In this document: positions 1 to 10,283 of the stretch, piece by piece
How the letters are laid out: each line of letters begins with the position of its first letter
How positions within the stretch are numbered: the first letter of the stretch is position 1
Assembly: GCA_034770075.1 (NCBI GenBank)
Contig: CM068380.1
Span: 36,164,695-36,228,694, forward strand
Direction of reading: 5' to 3'
DNA from: Aralia elata
Taxonomy: Eukaryota; Streptophyta; Magnoliopsida; Apiales; Araliaceae
Length of the DNA: 64,000 nt
Translations under genes and position numbers: made by a program
Notes under the pieces: generated by a model
Seen by the model: the letters and a program-made list of their open reading frames with translations, nothing else
Databases searched by the model: none
Told to the model about the DNA's origin: nothing

Positions 1-468
1 CCTGAATACCGGAAGCAACGGGTGGAAAATGATTCTTAATGAATTTATTATTATTGTTTCTCATAAGAATATAGAGAAATTAATAATAATAATAATAATA
101 ATAACAGGTATGCTATATAATTATTCGAAAGTGTGGTTATATTAATTATTAGTGATTTTCCGTTGACATTTCTGAATAATTGATTTAATGAAAGAAGGAT
201 GTTATTAATTAAATGATTCATCGGGAGAAATTGAGTTCTTAATATTTTTTCTTATTTATTGAATTCACCTTTCTTTAGTTATTTAATTATTAATTAATTT
301 ACTTAAAATTCAATTGTTTAAATAGAATCGAATTGACCACAAAAAATTAGTATTTGGATTAATTAATTATTACTATTCCTCGTGGGATCGACAACTCTAC
401 TTACACTTTATTACTTGATTGACCGTGTATATTTGTACGTAAATTGCTAGTATAGATTTAGCTCAACA
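1..468 (+). repeat. 3' part of the 5' LTR, Athila-like element
   Basis: Direct repeat of 12778-13127 (the sequence from CCTGAATACC onward). It ends in CTCAACA at 468, just before the primer site. It contains an AAT microsatellite at 83-104 that is shorter in the 3' copy. The beginning of the LTR is left of the window. Confidence 0.8.
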
Positions 469-474
469 AGTTTT

Positions 475-492
475 TGGCGTCGTTGTCGGGGA
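475..492 (+). other. Primer-binding site, tRNA-Asp type
   Basis: TGGCGTCGTTGTCGGGGA differs at two positions from the TGGCGCCGTTGCCGGGGA sequence complementary to the plant tRNA-Asp 3' end that Athila/Tat elements use. It sits 6 bases after the LTR end. Confidence 0.8.
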
Positions 493-606
493 ATAGTTAA
501 TAATTATTGTTTCAATATTAATTTACGTCGATTTGATTTTAATTTAAACGTTCTTTTTATTTTTGTTTTAATCATGTTTTTCTAAGATACGCAGGTACAG
601 AAACCT

Positions 607-1017
607 ATGACATTTTATAATGATCAGTGGTCTATGGCAAGGATGAATCAGTCGAAAGTAGTAAAGATTAATGAAAGTAATGTACTTTCTGTTTTGGCTG
701 ATCTGTTAGCGACGTTGTCGAAGAATGTGGATGCCTTTAAAGCACAACATATGAACGCTTTGGAGATTTGTGATTTTTGTCGTGGAAAGCATCCAAGCTA
801 TCAGTGTGCTTACAGTGCCGAATCTGTACAATATGGTGGCAACTTCAGGGATTACAATCAAGTGCAAACTTTTGCTCCATGCCAAACATACAAACCGGAA
901 GTTTATGATCATGCTTCACCTCAACAGCAAGGGGAATCAAAATTCGAAGAACTTATATCCAAATACATAGCTGTGAATGAGGAAAGGATGCAAAAGATCA
1001 AAAATCAAGTGAATTAG
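607..1017 (+). pseudogene. C-terminal half of an Athila-type Gag
   Basis: A 136-residue frame contains a zinc-knuckle-like CDFCRGKHPSYQC at about residues 55-67. After it comes a segment, ESVQYGGNF, that resembles the region after the knuckle in Athila-type Gag proteins. The N-terminal capsid domain expected upstream is missing, because the frame begins only 115 bases after the primer site. Beyond the stop at 1018 the next bases still read like the conserved NQ-LA-I--RP region of these Gags, so the stop is probably secondary. The copia insertion at 1100 follows closely. The fragment is unlikely to make working capsid protein and may be retained in a non-autonomous element. The alternative, an independent small gene, is unlikely given the LTR context. 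Confidence 0.6.
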
Positions 1018-1094
1018 TTGATCAATATCTTCACTAATCACCCTTCAGATATTAACCCAAGCGGCATGGTTTCTGAGGATGATGGGGAGACCAC

Positions 1095-1099
1095 AGTAT
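1095..1099. repeat. Target-site duplication of the copia element (AGTAT), left copy
   Basis: AGTAT here is repeated exactly at 9878-9882 just after the 3' LTR. Confidence 0.93.
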
Positions 1100-2719
1100 T
1101 GAAAGTAGTATGCACACAAGCTAATCATATCTGATATGATATAGCATATACTTTGTAATCTTATTCGGTTGTTAAAGGCATTTTATATTATCTACATTGT
1201 GCTGTTATATTAAATGTGATAAACCCATAGTTTTGAGCAATGCTTTTAGAATCATGATGGGGATCATGCTAATGAGATCTAAATTCTAGATAGCTCACAA
1301 ACTAAAATCGTTTCTAATCGATGGATTACTAAAAAGGGGATTACTAAATCCGGATAGATTAGTACATACGTTGCTTGCTCTTTGGAAGAGGATGATTGAT
1401 CTCATAATCATTTGTGTGGAGACACTAAAGCTAGTATGTAGGTGCTTATTAGAGAATAAGTTCACTGAACGTGGCTCGCTAAGGAATACCTAATGGAGAA
1501 TCTACCACTTCTAGTAAAAGGAGAGAATATCCTATGTGATTCGATAAATGACGACTCAGAAGTCTTTGGCCAAAGCAGAATGAAATTAGAAAGGAGTTTC
1601 TAATTTGCATTAATCAGAGTTGTGCATTTCAGAATCGAAATACATATAATTAAATAAAATAAGACTTGACAGTAATTCCATGTCTTATATTTAATTGGGA
1701 CATTGTATGGTAGAAGGATTGAATTGTACGGTAACTATTCACTGAAAGGTTCTTTTGTGATTAATGTTGAAATCTATATTATCTAGAAAGTCGTTGATCG
1801 CTAAGGGGGCTTAACCTTATTGTAGAATAAATATTATTTATTTAAATAAATTAAATAGTTTAATTTATTTATTTAAATAAGATTAGAATTGTTCTAATTG
1901 ATTTATTCACAACCGGTTTAATATGGAGAACCTAAAGGGTCACACTGCAAAAGAAAAATATTTATTTAAGAAGTAAATGGCATAATTGTAATAATAAGTT
2001 AAGTGTATTTAATTTAGTCTATGGAGATAGAATAAATTAAATATCTTAATATTTATTATTTAATATTTTGGAAATATTAAATATAAATTAATAAGAGGAG
2101 TCTTATTATTATTATTACTATTACTATTATTTAATTCCTAATAGGGATTGAGAATTAATTAATAGAAGTACTCTCTCATAAATTCCTAATTGGATTAGGA
2201 GTTTAATTAATTAAAGGAGTTTAATTAAAATAAAAATCCTAATCCTAAATAGTTTAGGAGGGTTTCCTATATTTATAAATAAGAGGAGTCTTATCATGAT
2301 TTAGGGTTAGACAATTTACACACTCTTCAATGAGAATTGGAGAGAGAGAGAGTACCTGCAATTTCTATAGAGATAGAAACTAGGATTTTGCCAACACCCA
2401 TCTTCTTGAACAACTATTCTTCCTTGGTGGATCACCTCTAGAGGCCAAACACTTGGGTGGCTAACGTTGATCAAAGGAAAGAATTTAATCGGTGAAATTC
2501 GAGAAGAACGCGAAGGATTTGGAGGTGAACTCGTACCTGTGGAAGCATGGTTTTACAAGGGTATGATTCTTATACTTTATCTCTTTCGTTTAATTGATAA
2601 TTGAGCACATGGATGATCATGGTGATGGTTTGTATGAAAAATTTTAAAATCCGTTTTATTGCGCTTCCGCACTATTTATGTAATTTGATTGCATGTTCGC
2701 GCTATATACAAACCTAACA
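1100..2719 (+). repeat. Copia 5' LTR
   Basis: A 1620-base LTR running from TGAAAGTAG to CCTAACA. Compared with the 3' LTR it lacks a 190-base segment (present at 8468-8657). The junction in this copy is at about 1497, inside AATGGAG/AATCTACC. Confidence 0.93.
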
Positions 2720-2720
2720 G

Positions 2721-2731
2721 TGGTATCAGAG
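2721..2731 (+). other. Copia primer-binding site, tRNA-iMet type
   Basis: TGGTATCAGAG starts one base after the LTR end. It matches the sequence complementary to the 3' end of plant initiator tRNA-Met. Confidence 0.9.
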
Positions 2732-2833
2732 ACTAACCTTGTGCTAATTATCGATTATTATAAATCCATATATGTATGGGTATGCGATTGGATCGATTTT
2801 CTGGGCAACAAAAAAAAATTCGAAGTCTGCTAC

Positions 2834-2961
2834 CCGGCGCGGCCGCGCCGCTTCTAGTTCATTCTGGAGCGCAGCCGCGCCCTAACCCCGAAATCATTTC
2901 TGGGGGTGCAGCGCGGCCGCGCCGCTCCTAGTTCATTTTGGAGCGCGGCCGCGCCGGTCTG
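2834..2961 (+). repeat. GC-rich palindromic block in the copia leader
   Basis: About 128 bases of very high GC in a strongly AT-rich leader. It holds a perfect 14-base palindrome GGCGCGGCCGCGCC at 2836-2849, a near-perfect copy at 2911-2924 and another at 2943-2956. Each GC word is separated by a CTAGTTCATT-containing spacer, so a unit of about 75 bases is repeated twice. The block starts about 100 bases downstream of the primer site and lies well upstream of gag. Confidence 0.9.
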
Positions 2962-2999
2962 CAGATTTTGAAAATTTTTTATTTTGATTTTATTTATTT

Positions 3000-3460
3000 T
3001 TCAATTAAGATAAAAGGTTTATTTTGAATTGGAATATGATTAAAATTAAAAGTTTTTATTTTAACTTGGAATGAGATTCCACGTTAACTAGAATAAAGGA
3101 GTTTATTTATATATGGAATAAGATTCCATGTTTCTTAGAATAAAGGAGTTTATTCCCATATGGAATAGGATTCCATGTTTCCTTAAAAATAAAGATGTTT
3201 ATTTTGATAAGGAATAGGATTCAACATATTTTATTTTTCAACAATTTTAAGTTAAAATGAAGGAGTTTATTTTGAACTTGAAATTGGTTTCCATGTTAAT
3301 TAAAATAAAAGAGTTTATTTTGATTTGGAATTTGATTAAAAATAAAAGAGTTTATTTTTATTCAAAATTGGATAAAATAAAATAAATAAGTTTATTATGA
3401 TTTAAATTTTGATTAAAATAAAGGAGTTTATTTTTTGTTTCAAAATTGAATTTCTAGTAA
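3000..3460 (+). repeat. Degenerate tandem repeats in the copia leader
   Basis: The phrase AAA(A/G)GAGTTTATTT recurs many times at intervals of about 60 bases (about 3097, 3145, 3190, 3260, 3310, 3347, 3423), usually followed by GGAAT--GATT. This gives a low-complexity AT-rich array with no open frame. Confidence 0.7.
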
Positions 3461-4209
3461 ACTTTTAATTGCCCATTAAATGATATCAATGCATATATGG
3501 AATGGTTTTATTATTCATGAGATGAATGTTATTTATTGATACATATGGAGATATGTATGATAATAAATAGAGATTGATTATGGACTACTGACCAATGTGT
3601 GATTGGATTTATTTTAGTGGATGCTTGAATGAATGAGTTTTTATAAATGGAGTCTGCGTACCTCGTCTTCTCTAGTTTTTCTTGATGTAAATTCTATCTT
3701 CCTCCTATATACCTCCCCTTGACTGTTGATCAAGGTTTTTATTTATTGTAAATAGTTTATGTAATAGGTTTAGTTAGAATTACTTGAAGAATCGGAGACA
3801 AAGGAGCAAAGAGTGCTTGAAGATCCGTTTGTAATGGAGCCCGGGTTTAAATGTAATAGTTATATTTAAATTTTGTTCTTGCACCCTAGGTTTGACCTTT
3901 TGGTTCATTCGGTAGCTCTAGTGAACCAAACTAGAATAAAAGTTCATAATCAATCCGGGTAGAATATAGTATTCTATATGTGCATGCTTACTATGTATAT
4001 ATTATATATTATACAACATGCTTCGCATGTTAAATAATATGACGCGTATTTTATATATATATGTGCATGCGCGCTAAACAAGATGAGACAAATAATAACA
4101 AATCCCTCAAAGAAATTATATTAAGTCCTAAGCGTTCAAAGATATTTGGAATATCGAACGTCGCTTTCTAGCATGGTAAAGCAATAGAGTATTAAATATT
4201 TAATATGAG

Positions 4210-4503
4210 TTTGTTGTGTCACCACAAGGCAAGTATTAAATATTTAAGATGTTGCATTATCACATTTGATGCTCATACATAGACTGAACGATGTTGTTTT
4301 GTTGTGTCACCACAAGGACAGTGTTTTTCTTTCGAATATATGGAAGTGCTAGGTTGGACTTAACTTGGATAATTTTGATTTGGATGTGTCACCACTTGAT
4401 CAAAATAATCAAATAGGCAAAATACAAGAAGTTACATAGTGATGTAATTGACAATAGTTATCTACCTATTTATTTATATATCGTTTGTTGTGTCACCACA
4501 AGG
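4210..4503 (+). repeat. Array of four iterated hairpin-like motifs in the copia leader
   Basis: The 20-mer TTTGTTGTGTCACCACAAGG occurs exactly at 4210-4229, 4298-4317 and 4484-4503, with a weaker form at 4379-4398 (TTTGGATGTGTCACCACTTG). Within it TTGTG and CACAA are complementary around a TCAC loop. The array ends about 200 bases before the gag start. The same four-site layout recurs at 25077-25368 in a diverged element. Confidence 0.85.
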
Positions 4504-4708
4504 CTATATACATTTGAAATGAGATCCTTATTCTCACTAGCAAATCTTTAATTAGAATTGCCGAACTATATAGTGAGGGTAATATAGTTTGATGAAAATA
4601 GTGAGATACCAATTTAAAATAAAGACCTAATTTATTTTGGTAATTAATTAAGAAATGAATGTATGCTAAAATGTTGTTAAATTATAAATTCATTTATAGA
4701 ATTTTACG

Positions 4709-5040
4709 ATGTCTAATTCACTATCACTGCATAGCATATTAGATGTTAATTAACCGGACCAAATTAAACGGATTGGTTAAGAAATTTGAGAATAGTTCTC
4801 AAGGCTGAAAAGTTATCTTATGTCCTTAATTCGCTTATCCCTGCAATGGTTGCAGACAATGCCTCTGAGGAAGAGATTGCTACTTTTAGAAAGTAGTAAG
4901 ATGATGCACAGTTGGCTCAAATGCATCATGCTCGCATCCATGAGTAACGAGCTTCAGCGTCAACATGAGACTATGGATGCTCTTACTATACTCCTGCACC
5001 TTCAAGGAGTTGAAGGGTGAGGAAAGTAGGACTATTAGAT
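4709..5040 (+). pseudogene. Ty1/copia Gag, N-terminal region, broken
   Basis: The ATG at 4709 opens with MSNSLSLHSILDVN, a typical start of plant copia Gag (UBN2-type domain), and reaches a stop after 14 codons. Gag-like sequence continues in shifted frames: a segment containing LKAEKLSY, then one containing IMLASMSNELQRQHE near 4920-4970. At least one early stop and several frameshifts are visible. The intact family protein forms the virus-like particle in the cytoplasm. This copy cannot. The start is chosen by similarity, not by frame length. Confidence 0.7.
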
Positions 5041-5394
5041 ATCAGATATCTAAGAAGCTCTTCCGATCTAGAATGACCGATGACACTACAGTATAGACAA
5101 ATGTCCTAAAATGATCAATATGATTGAACAATTGGGACAATTGGTTTTAATGGATGGAGAGTTGATCTAAGATTTGATCTTGCAATCACTTCCGGACTCT
5201 TTCTCACAAATTGTTGTGAATTTCACATGAACAAGCTATATGTCAGCCTGCCTGAGTTGCTTAAACATGTTGAAAACAGTAAAGAGTCACTTTCCAACCA
5301 AGAAAGACCAAGTCTTACTGGTAGATGATTCTTCCAGGTAGCGGAAGAGGGCCAAAGGATCTTCTGAAAAGAAGAACAATTCAAAGAAGGTATA

Positions 5395-5690
5395 TGTAAA
5401 GGCAATAACTAAGGACACTAAGAACAAAACTGATGCAAATAGCAAAGGAGTTTGCTTCCAATGCAATAAGCCTGGACACTGGAAAGGAAACTGTAAGGAG
5501 TATCTTACAGAGGCTAACCAGAAGAAGCTTAGTGAAGCTTCGGTTACAGATATGAGTTTGTTCATAATTGAAATAAATTTTTCTATAAGTCAAGGTTCTA
5601 CTTGGGTATTGGATACCGGTTGTAGTTCTCACGTATGCAATCCAATGCAGAGACTAAGTAAAAGTAGAAAGCTAAACAAAGAGTAAGTAA
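5395..5690 (+). pseudogene. Ty1/copia Gag zinc knuckle and protease start
   Basis: A readable frame contains the CCHC knuckle CFQCNKPGHWKGNC (about 5453-5494), which binds RNA in this family. About 35 codons later comes the aspartic protease motif WVLDTGCSSHVCN (about 5599-5637), which is DTG with the usual copia context. The frame closes soon after, near 5684. Both motifs are intact locally, but flanking stops separate them from gag and integrase, so this is a relic of the polyprotein. Confidence 0.8.
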
Positions 5691-5699
5691 TCTTATGTG

Positions 5700-6540
5700 T
5701 GGAATGGAGCAAAGGTTGCTGCATTAACCATAGGAACTTATAGTTTAGCATTGCCTACGGACAAGTCTATTAAGTTAATAAAGTTGTTATTATGTTCCAG
5801 TTCTCTTTAGAAACATTATTACTTCCGTTGTTGGACAAGGAAGGTTTTGGTATTATATTTAAGAACAATTGTTGTTCTATTTATAATGATAATGTTTTGT
5901 ATGAAACTGAAATATCACTTGATAGACTTTGTAAACTTGACTTACATGAAAAATAATTTTGTAAATTGAACAAACTAGTAAAAGAAAAAGGAGATGATCA
6001 TTCAAAGAGTTGAATATGTGTATTTGATGAAATACAAGTCTGAATCATTTGAAATATTCAAAGAATTCAGAAGTGAAATAAATTGACAAAGTATTAAGAT
6101 TCTTTAATCAGATCGAGGAAAGAATACTTGTGCAATGAGTTTCTAGATCATCTCAAAATGGTATTTTCTTATAATGGACACCTCCTGATACGCAATAATT
6201 GATTGGTGTATCTAAAAGGAGAAATTATACCGTGTTGGACATGGTGCAGTCCATAATGATTTTTACTGACATTCTAGTATCCATCTAGGGTTATGCCCTA
6301 GAAACGACTGCATATCTACTAAATAAGGTAACCTCAAAAATCCAGTCCCAAAACTCCATAAAAGTTATGGATAAGGAGGATTCCTAGTCTTAAGTATGTT
6401 AAGATAAGGGGTTGTCCAGCTTATGTGAAAAGGTTTCAAAGATAAGTTTGGGACAATATCTGACAATTGCAGATTTGTGGGATATCCTAAAGAAAGTTTA
6501 GGGTATTATTACTATAATCCTACACGCTGCCTTCTTAGAT
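5700..6540 (+). pseudogene. Degenerate copia integrase region
   Basis: This is the interval where integrase should lie, between the protease motif and the RT. Short stretches resemble the family only weakly, for example one ending near 6300 that reads like the region around the catalytic glutamate. No continuous frame survives. The call rests mainly on position. Confidence 0.45.
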
Positions 6541-6544
6541 AAAG

Positions 6545-7480
6545 GTGTTTATCATTGAAGGAGTTAGTGGGAGGGTAATAGATCTTGAAGGAGTTCAAGA
6601 ACCACAAAGCATTTTAAGTCAAATCGAGGAACCTGTAGATAGACCTATTATACCACAACCGAATCGTAAATCTGGAAGAGTACCGAAGATACCTGGGAGG
6701 TATGAATTCATCATAAAGGATGATGATGAGGTACGCATCATAGAGGATGGTGATCCAGTTATATACGATGAGGCTATGAGTAGAAGACACTCAGATAAAT
6801 GGCAGATGGCCATGAAATCCGAAATAGACTCCATGTATGAGAACCAAGTATAGACTTTGGTTACTCCACCGAAGGGCATAATGCCCAGAGTGTGAATATG
6901 GGTCTTTTAAGAGAAAGATTGGGGCAAATGGCAAGGTGGAGACCTATAAGACCAGACCTGTTTAAAAGAAAGACTTGAGGAGAATGTATGTATGATACAA
7001 CCAGAGGAATTTGTTTCAAAGGTTGAAGCAAATCGTGTTTTAAGCTACAATGATCCATCGATGGATTGAAGCAAGCTTCTCAAAGATGGAACATTCGTTT
7101 TTGATGAGACAATCAAAAGAGTTTGATTTTATCAAAAACTAGAATGAACCTAGTGTGTACAAAAGGTTAGTAGTAGCACTGTGACATTCCTAGTATTATA
7201 TGTTGATATATTACTAATAAGGAATGACACACTAATGCTACAATCAATAAAGATAAAATTGTCTAAACATTCCTCCATGAATAACTTGGGAGGAGCATCC
7301 TATATATTGGGGATATAAATCTATATAGATAGATTTAAAAGGATGTTCGGCTTGACCCAATGAACGTATATTCATTCGATGCTAAAGGCGTTTAGTATGG
7401 CGAACTCCAAGAGAGGTCTCATGATGATGAGCCATGGAGTGTATCTCTCTAAAATTGTCCCCAATTGAAAGAGAGATCAC
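6545..7480 (+). pseudogene. Ty1/copia reverse transcriptase, broken
   Basis: An open stretch of 102 codons carries the lead-in to copia RT (acidic linker, then YDEAMSRRHSDKWQMAMKSE at about 6761-6820) and ends at a stop where TLVTPPKG follows. Later pieces correspond to the RT core. Near 7195-7215 the catalytic tract reads LYVDILLI, with one of the two expected aspartates missing, so catalysis would be lost even without the stops. In a working element this enzyme copies the genomic RNA into cDNA inside the particle. Confidence 0.75.
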
Positions 7481-7579
7481 ATGAGTTACTATCATGTATG
7501 CAATGAATATACAAGGCCTGATGTTGATCAGTCATATTCTGGAGAAGATCATTGTAAGATAGTGATAAACATCTTTAGG

Positions 7580-8053
7580 TACTTAACCGGTACTGAAGAT
7601 GTGATCATGGTTTATGGTAGGTCTGAATTAAAACTAGAGGGCTAAACAGACTCAAGTTTTTCAAACTGACCAAGACGATAACAAATCCACTTTAAGGTAA
7701 ATCGTTACCTTGAAAGGTGGTGCAATGAATTGGAAAGGTTCCAAACAGCAAAGAGTTGCTGGTTTAGTGACAAAGACAAAGTATATAGCTGTAAATGAAG
7801 CTGCAAGTTTGATTGTTTGGATGAAAAGTTGATTATAGAACTAGGAATAGTTCCTAAGTCTCATCTTGGATTCAAACATGTGTTGCGGCACTTTCATTTG
7901 ATTAGTGGAATCATTGAAAGAGAAAAAGTCACTATAGAGATAGTGGACTCTCGAGAACAACATTGCATATCCATTTACTGAAGCTTTATCCAAACAGTAG
8001 GATGATCGTCACTTAGAGAAGAAGGGTATTAGATACCATGACGATTGGCTTTA
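7580..8053 (+). pseudogene. Ty1/copia RNase H region, broken
   Basis: In shifting frames the segment shows the usual copia C-terminal order: a TDSSF-like stretch near 7645, then LKGGAMNWKGSKQQ near 7712-7750, a KTKYIAVNEAA-like stretch near 7775-7803, and a conserved end resembling ADPFTKAL near 7966-7990. Several stops interrupt it. It ends a few bases before the purine tract at 8054-8068. Confidence 0.7.
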
Positions 8054-8068
8054 GTGCAAGTGGAAGAT
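8054..8068 (+). other. Polypurine-tract position of the copia element
   Basis: GTGCAAGTGGAAGAT lies directly before the TG that opens the 3' LTR, which is where plus-strand priming occurs in this family. The tract is interrupted by pyrimidines. Confidence 0.6.
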
Positions 8069-9877
8069 TGAAAGTAGTATGCACACAAGCCAATCATATC
8101 TGATATGATATAGCATATACTTTGTAATCTTATTCGGTTATTAAAGGCATTTTATATTATCTACATGGTGCTGTTATATTAAATGTGATAAACCCATAGT
8201 TTTGAGCAATGCTTTTAGAATCATGATGGGGATCATGCTAATGAGATCTAAATTCTAGATAGCTCACAAACTAAAATCGTTTCTAATCGATGGATTACTA
8301 AAAAAGGGATTAGTGAATCTGGATAGATTAGTACATACGTTGCTTGCTCTTTGGAAGAGGATGATTGATCTCATAATCATTTGTGTGGAGACACTAAAGC
8401 AAGTATGTAGGTGCTTATTAGAGAATAAGTTCACTGAACGTGGCTCGCTAAGGAATACCTAATGGAGTTTTACCCGCCTGTCAATAGGAATTCCTCTAGT
8501 GATAGTAGTACAAGTGATCCTTGGACTTGAGATCATCATAGTATCTTGTGTATGATGAGTTATACTTTGATATGTTCCTTAAGACCTTTAGGGTATATCA
8601 AAGGGTATGATTGGGTATAATAAGTTGTACATGGAGATAGGTAAATGATCAACAAAGAATCTACCACTTCTAGTAAAAGGAGAGAATATCCTATGTGATT
8701 CGATAAATGACGACTCAGAAGTCTTTGGCCAAAGCAGAATGAAATTAGAAAGGAGTTTCTAATTTGCATTAATCAGAGTTGTGCATTTCAGAATCGAAAT
8801 ACATATAATTAAATAAAATAAGACTTGACAGTAATTCCATGTCTTATATTTAATTGGGACATTGTATGGTAGAAGGATTGAACTGTACGGTAACTATTTA
8901 CTGAAAGGTTCTTTTGTGATTAATGTTGAAATCTATATTATCTGGAAAGTCGTTGATCGTTAAGGGGCTTACCCTTATTGTAGAATAAAAATTATTTATT
9001 AAAATGAATTAAATAGTTTAATTTATTTATTTAAATAAGATTAGAATTATTCTAATTGATTTATTCACAACCGGTTTAATATGGAGAACCTAAAGGGTCA
9101 CACCGCAAAAGGAAAATATTTATTTAAGAAGTAAATGGCATAATTGTAATAATAAGTTAAGTGTATTTAATTTAATCTATGGAGATAGAATAAATTAAAT
9201 AGCTTAATATTTATTATTTAATATTTTGGAAATATTAAATATAAATTAATAAGAGGAGTCTTATTATTATTATTATTACGATTACTATTATTTAATTCTT
9301 AATAGGGATTGAGAATTAATTAATAGAAGTACTCTCTCATAAATTCCTAATTGGATTAGTAGTTTAATTAATTAAAGGAGTTTAATTAATATAAAAACCC
9401 TAATCCTAAATAGTTTAGGAGGGTTCCCTATATCTATAAATAAGAGGAGTCTTATCATGATTTAGGGTTAGACAATTTACACACTCTTCCATGAGAATTG
9501 GAGAGAGAGAGTACTTGCAATTTCTATAGAGATAGAAACTAGGGTTTTGCCAACACCCATCTTCTTGAACAACTATTCTTCCTTGGTGGATCACCTCTAG
9601 AGGCCAAACACTTGGGTGGCTAACGTTGATCAAATGAAGGAATTTAATCGGTGAAATTCGAGAGGAACGCGAAAGATTTGGAGGTGACTCGTACCTGTGG
9701 AAGCATGGTTCTACAAGGGTCTGATTCTCGTACTTTATCTCTTTCGTTTAATTGATAATTGAGCACATGAATGATCATGGTGATGGTTTGTATGAAAAAT
9801 TTTAAAATCCGTTTTATTGCGCTTCTGCACTATTTATGTAATTTGATTGCATGTTCGCGCTATATACAAACCTAACA
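8069..9877 (+). repeat. Copia 3' LTR
   Basis: A 1809-base copy of 1100-2719. It differs by scattered substitutions, by small indels in the AT-rich middle, and by a 190-base segment at 8468-8657 that is missing from the 5' LTR. Confidence 0.93.
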
Positions 9878-9882
9878 AGTAT
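9878..9882. repeat. Target-site duplication of the copia element (AGTAT), right copy
   Basis: Exact partner of 1095-1099. It follows the terminal CCTAACA of the 3' LTR. Confidence 0.93.
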
Positions 9883-9896
9883 CTTTATAAATTGCC

Positions 9897-10283
9897 ATGA
9901 AAAATATCGATGATCCTGTAGAGGAGAAGGTAGAGAGCGAGGAACTGGTAAATCATGAAATAGGAGATTTTGATTTGAGTAGTGATACAAAGAATCAGAT
10001 TCTTATAGTAATCCATGTACCTTCTCCGCAACAGAATCAAGAACGGAAGTTGGATGAGCAAGTGCATGAGTACTCGAAATCAGTTAAGAAGCTTCCCGTC
10101 ATCATCGTGCTTGTGGAATCATGGGAACAAAAGCCTAGCTCCATGGAGTTCATGGAAATTAGTTTATTTGAAAAGAGCAAGCTAGGCGAATTTGAAGTAT
10201 TGACTCGTTTGAAGGAGAAACACACAAATGTTACTTTACTACTGATGGACGTGTTAATCACTTCTCGATTGGAAATTGGATAG
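9897..10283 (+). CDS. Orphan ORF in the Athila-like element, unknown function
   Basis: A 128-codon frame opens at an ATG 15 bases after the copia target duplication. The product is acidic in its first half and rich in E, K, S and V. I see no catalytic motif, knuckle or membrane segment. Removing the copia element places it about 180 bases downstream of the gag fragment, in the slot where pol would normally begin. It is followed at 10331 by the GGGAGGCAACCCA signature, so it is probably the last coding remnant of the element and could be a rearranged piece of gag or of an accessory region. I do not recognise a family. Whether it is translated is uncertain. Confidence 0.4.
   Translation: MKNIDDPVEEKVESEELVNHEIGDFDLSSDTKNQILIVIHVPSPQQNQERKLDEQVHEYSKSVKKLPVIIVLVESWEQKPSSMEFMEISLFEKSKLGEFEVLTRLKEKHTNVTLLLMDVLITSRLEIG

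Larger units (their letters stand above)
1100..9877 (+). mobile_element. Complete but inactive Ty1/copia retrotransposon
   Basis: The two LTRs (1100-2719 and 8069-9877) are near identical and both run TGAAAGTAG to CCTAACA. The element is flanked by a perfect 5-base target duplication, AGTAT, at 1095-1099 and 9878-9882. It has an initiator-tRNA-Met primer site, a 2 kb leader, gag-pol remains in copia order and a purine tract before the 3' LTR. Coding sequence is broken by many stops and frameshifts. It sits inside the Athila-like element, so it is the younger of the two. Confidence 0.95.

Noticed and set aside
4210..4503. CRISPR-like array interpretation of the spaced 20-mers
   Set aside because: Only four units, spacing 61-85 bases between them, plant retrotransposon leader context; not a CRISPR array.
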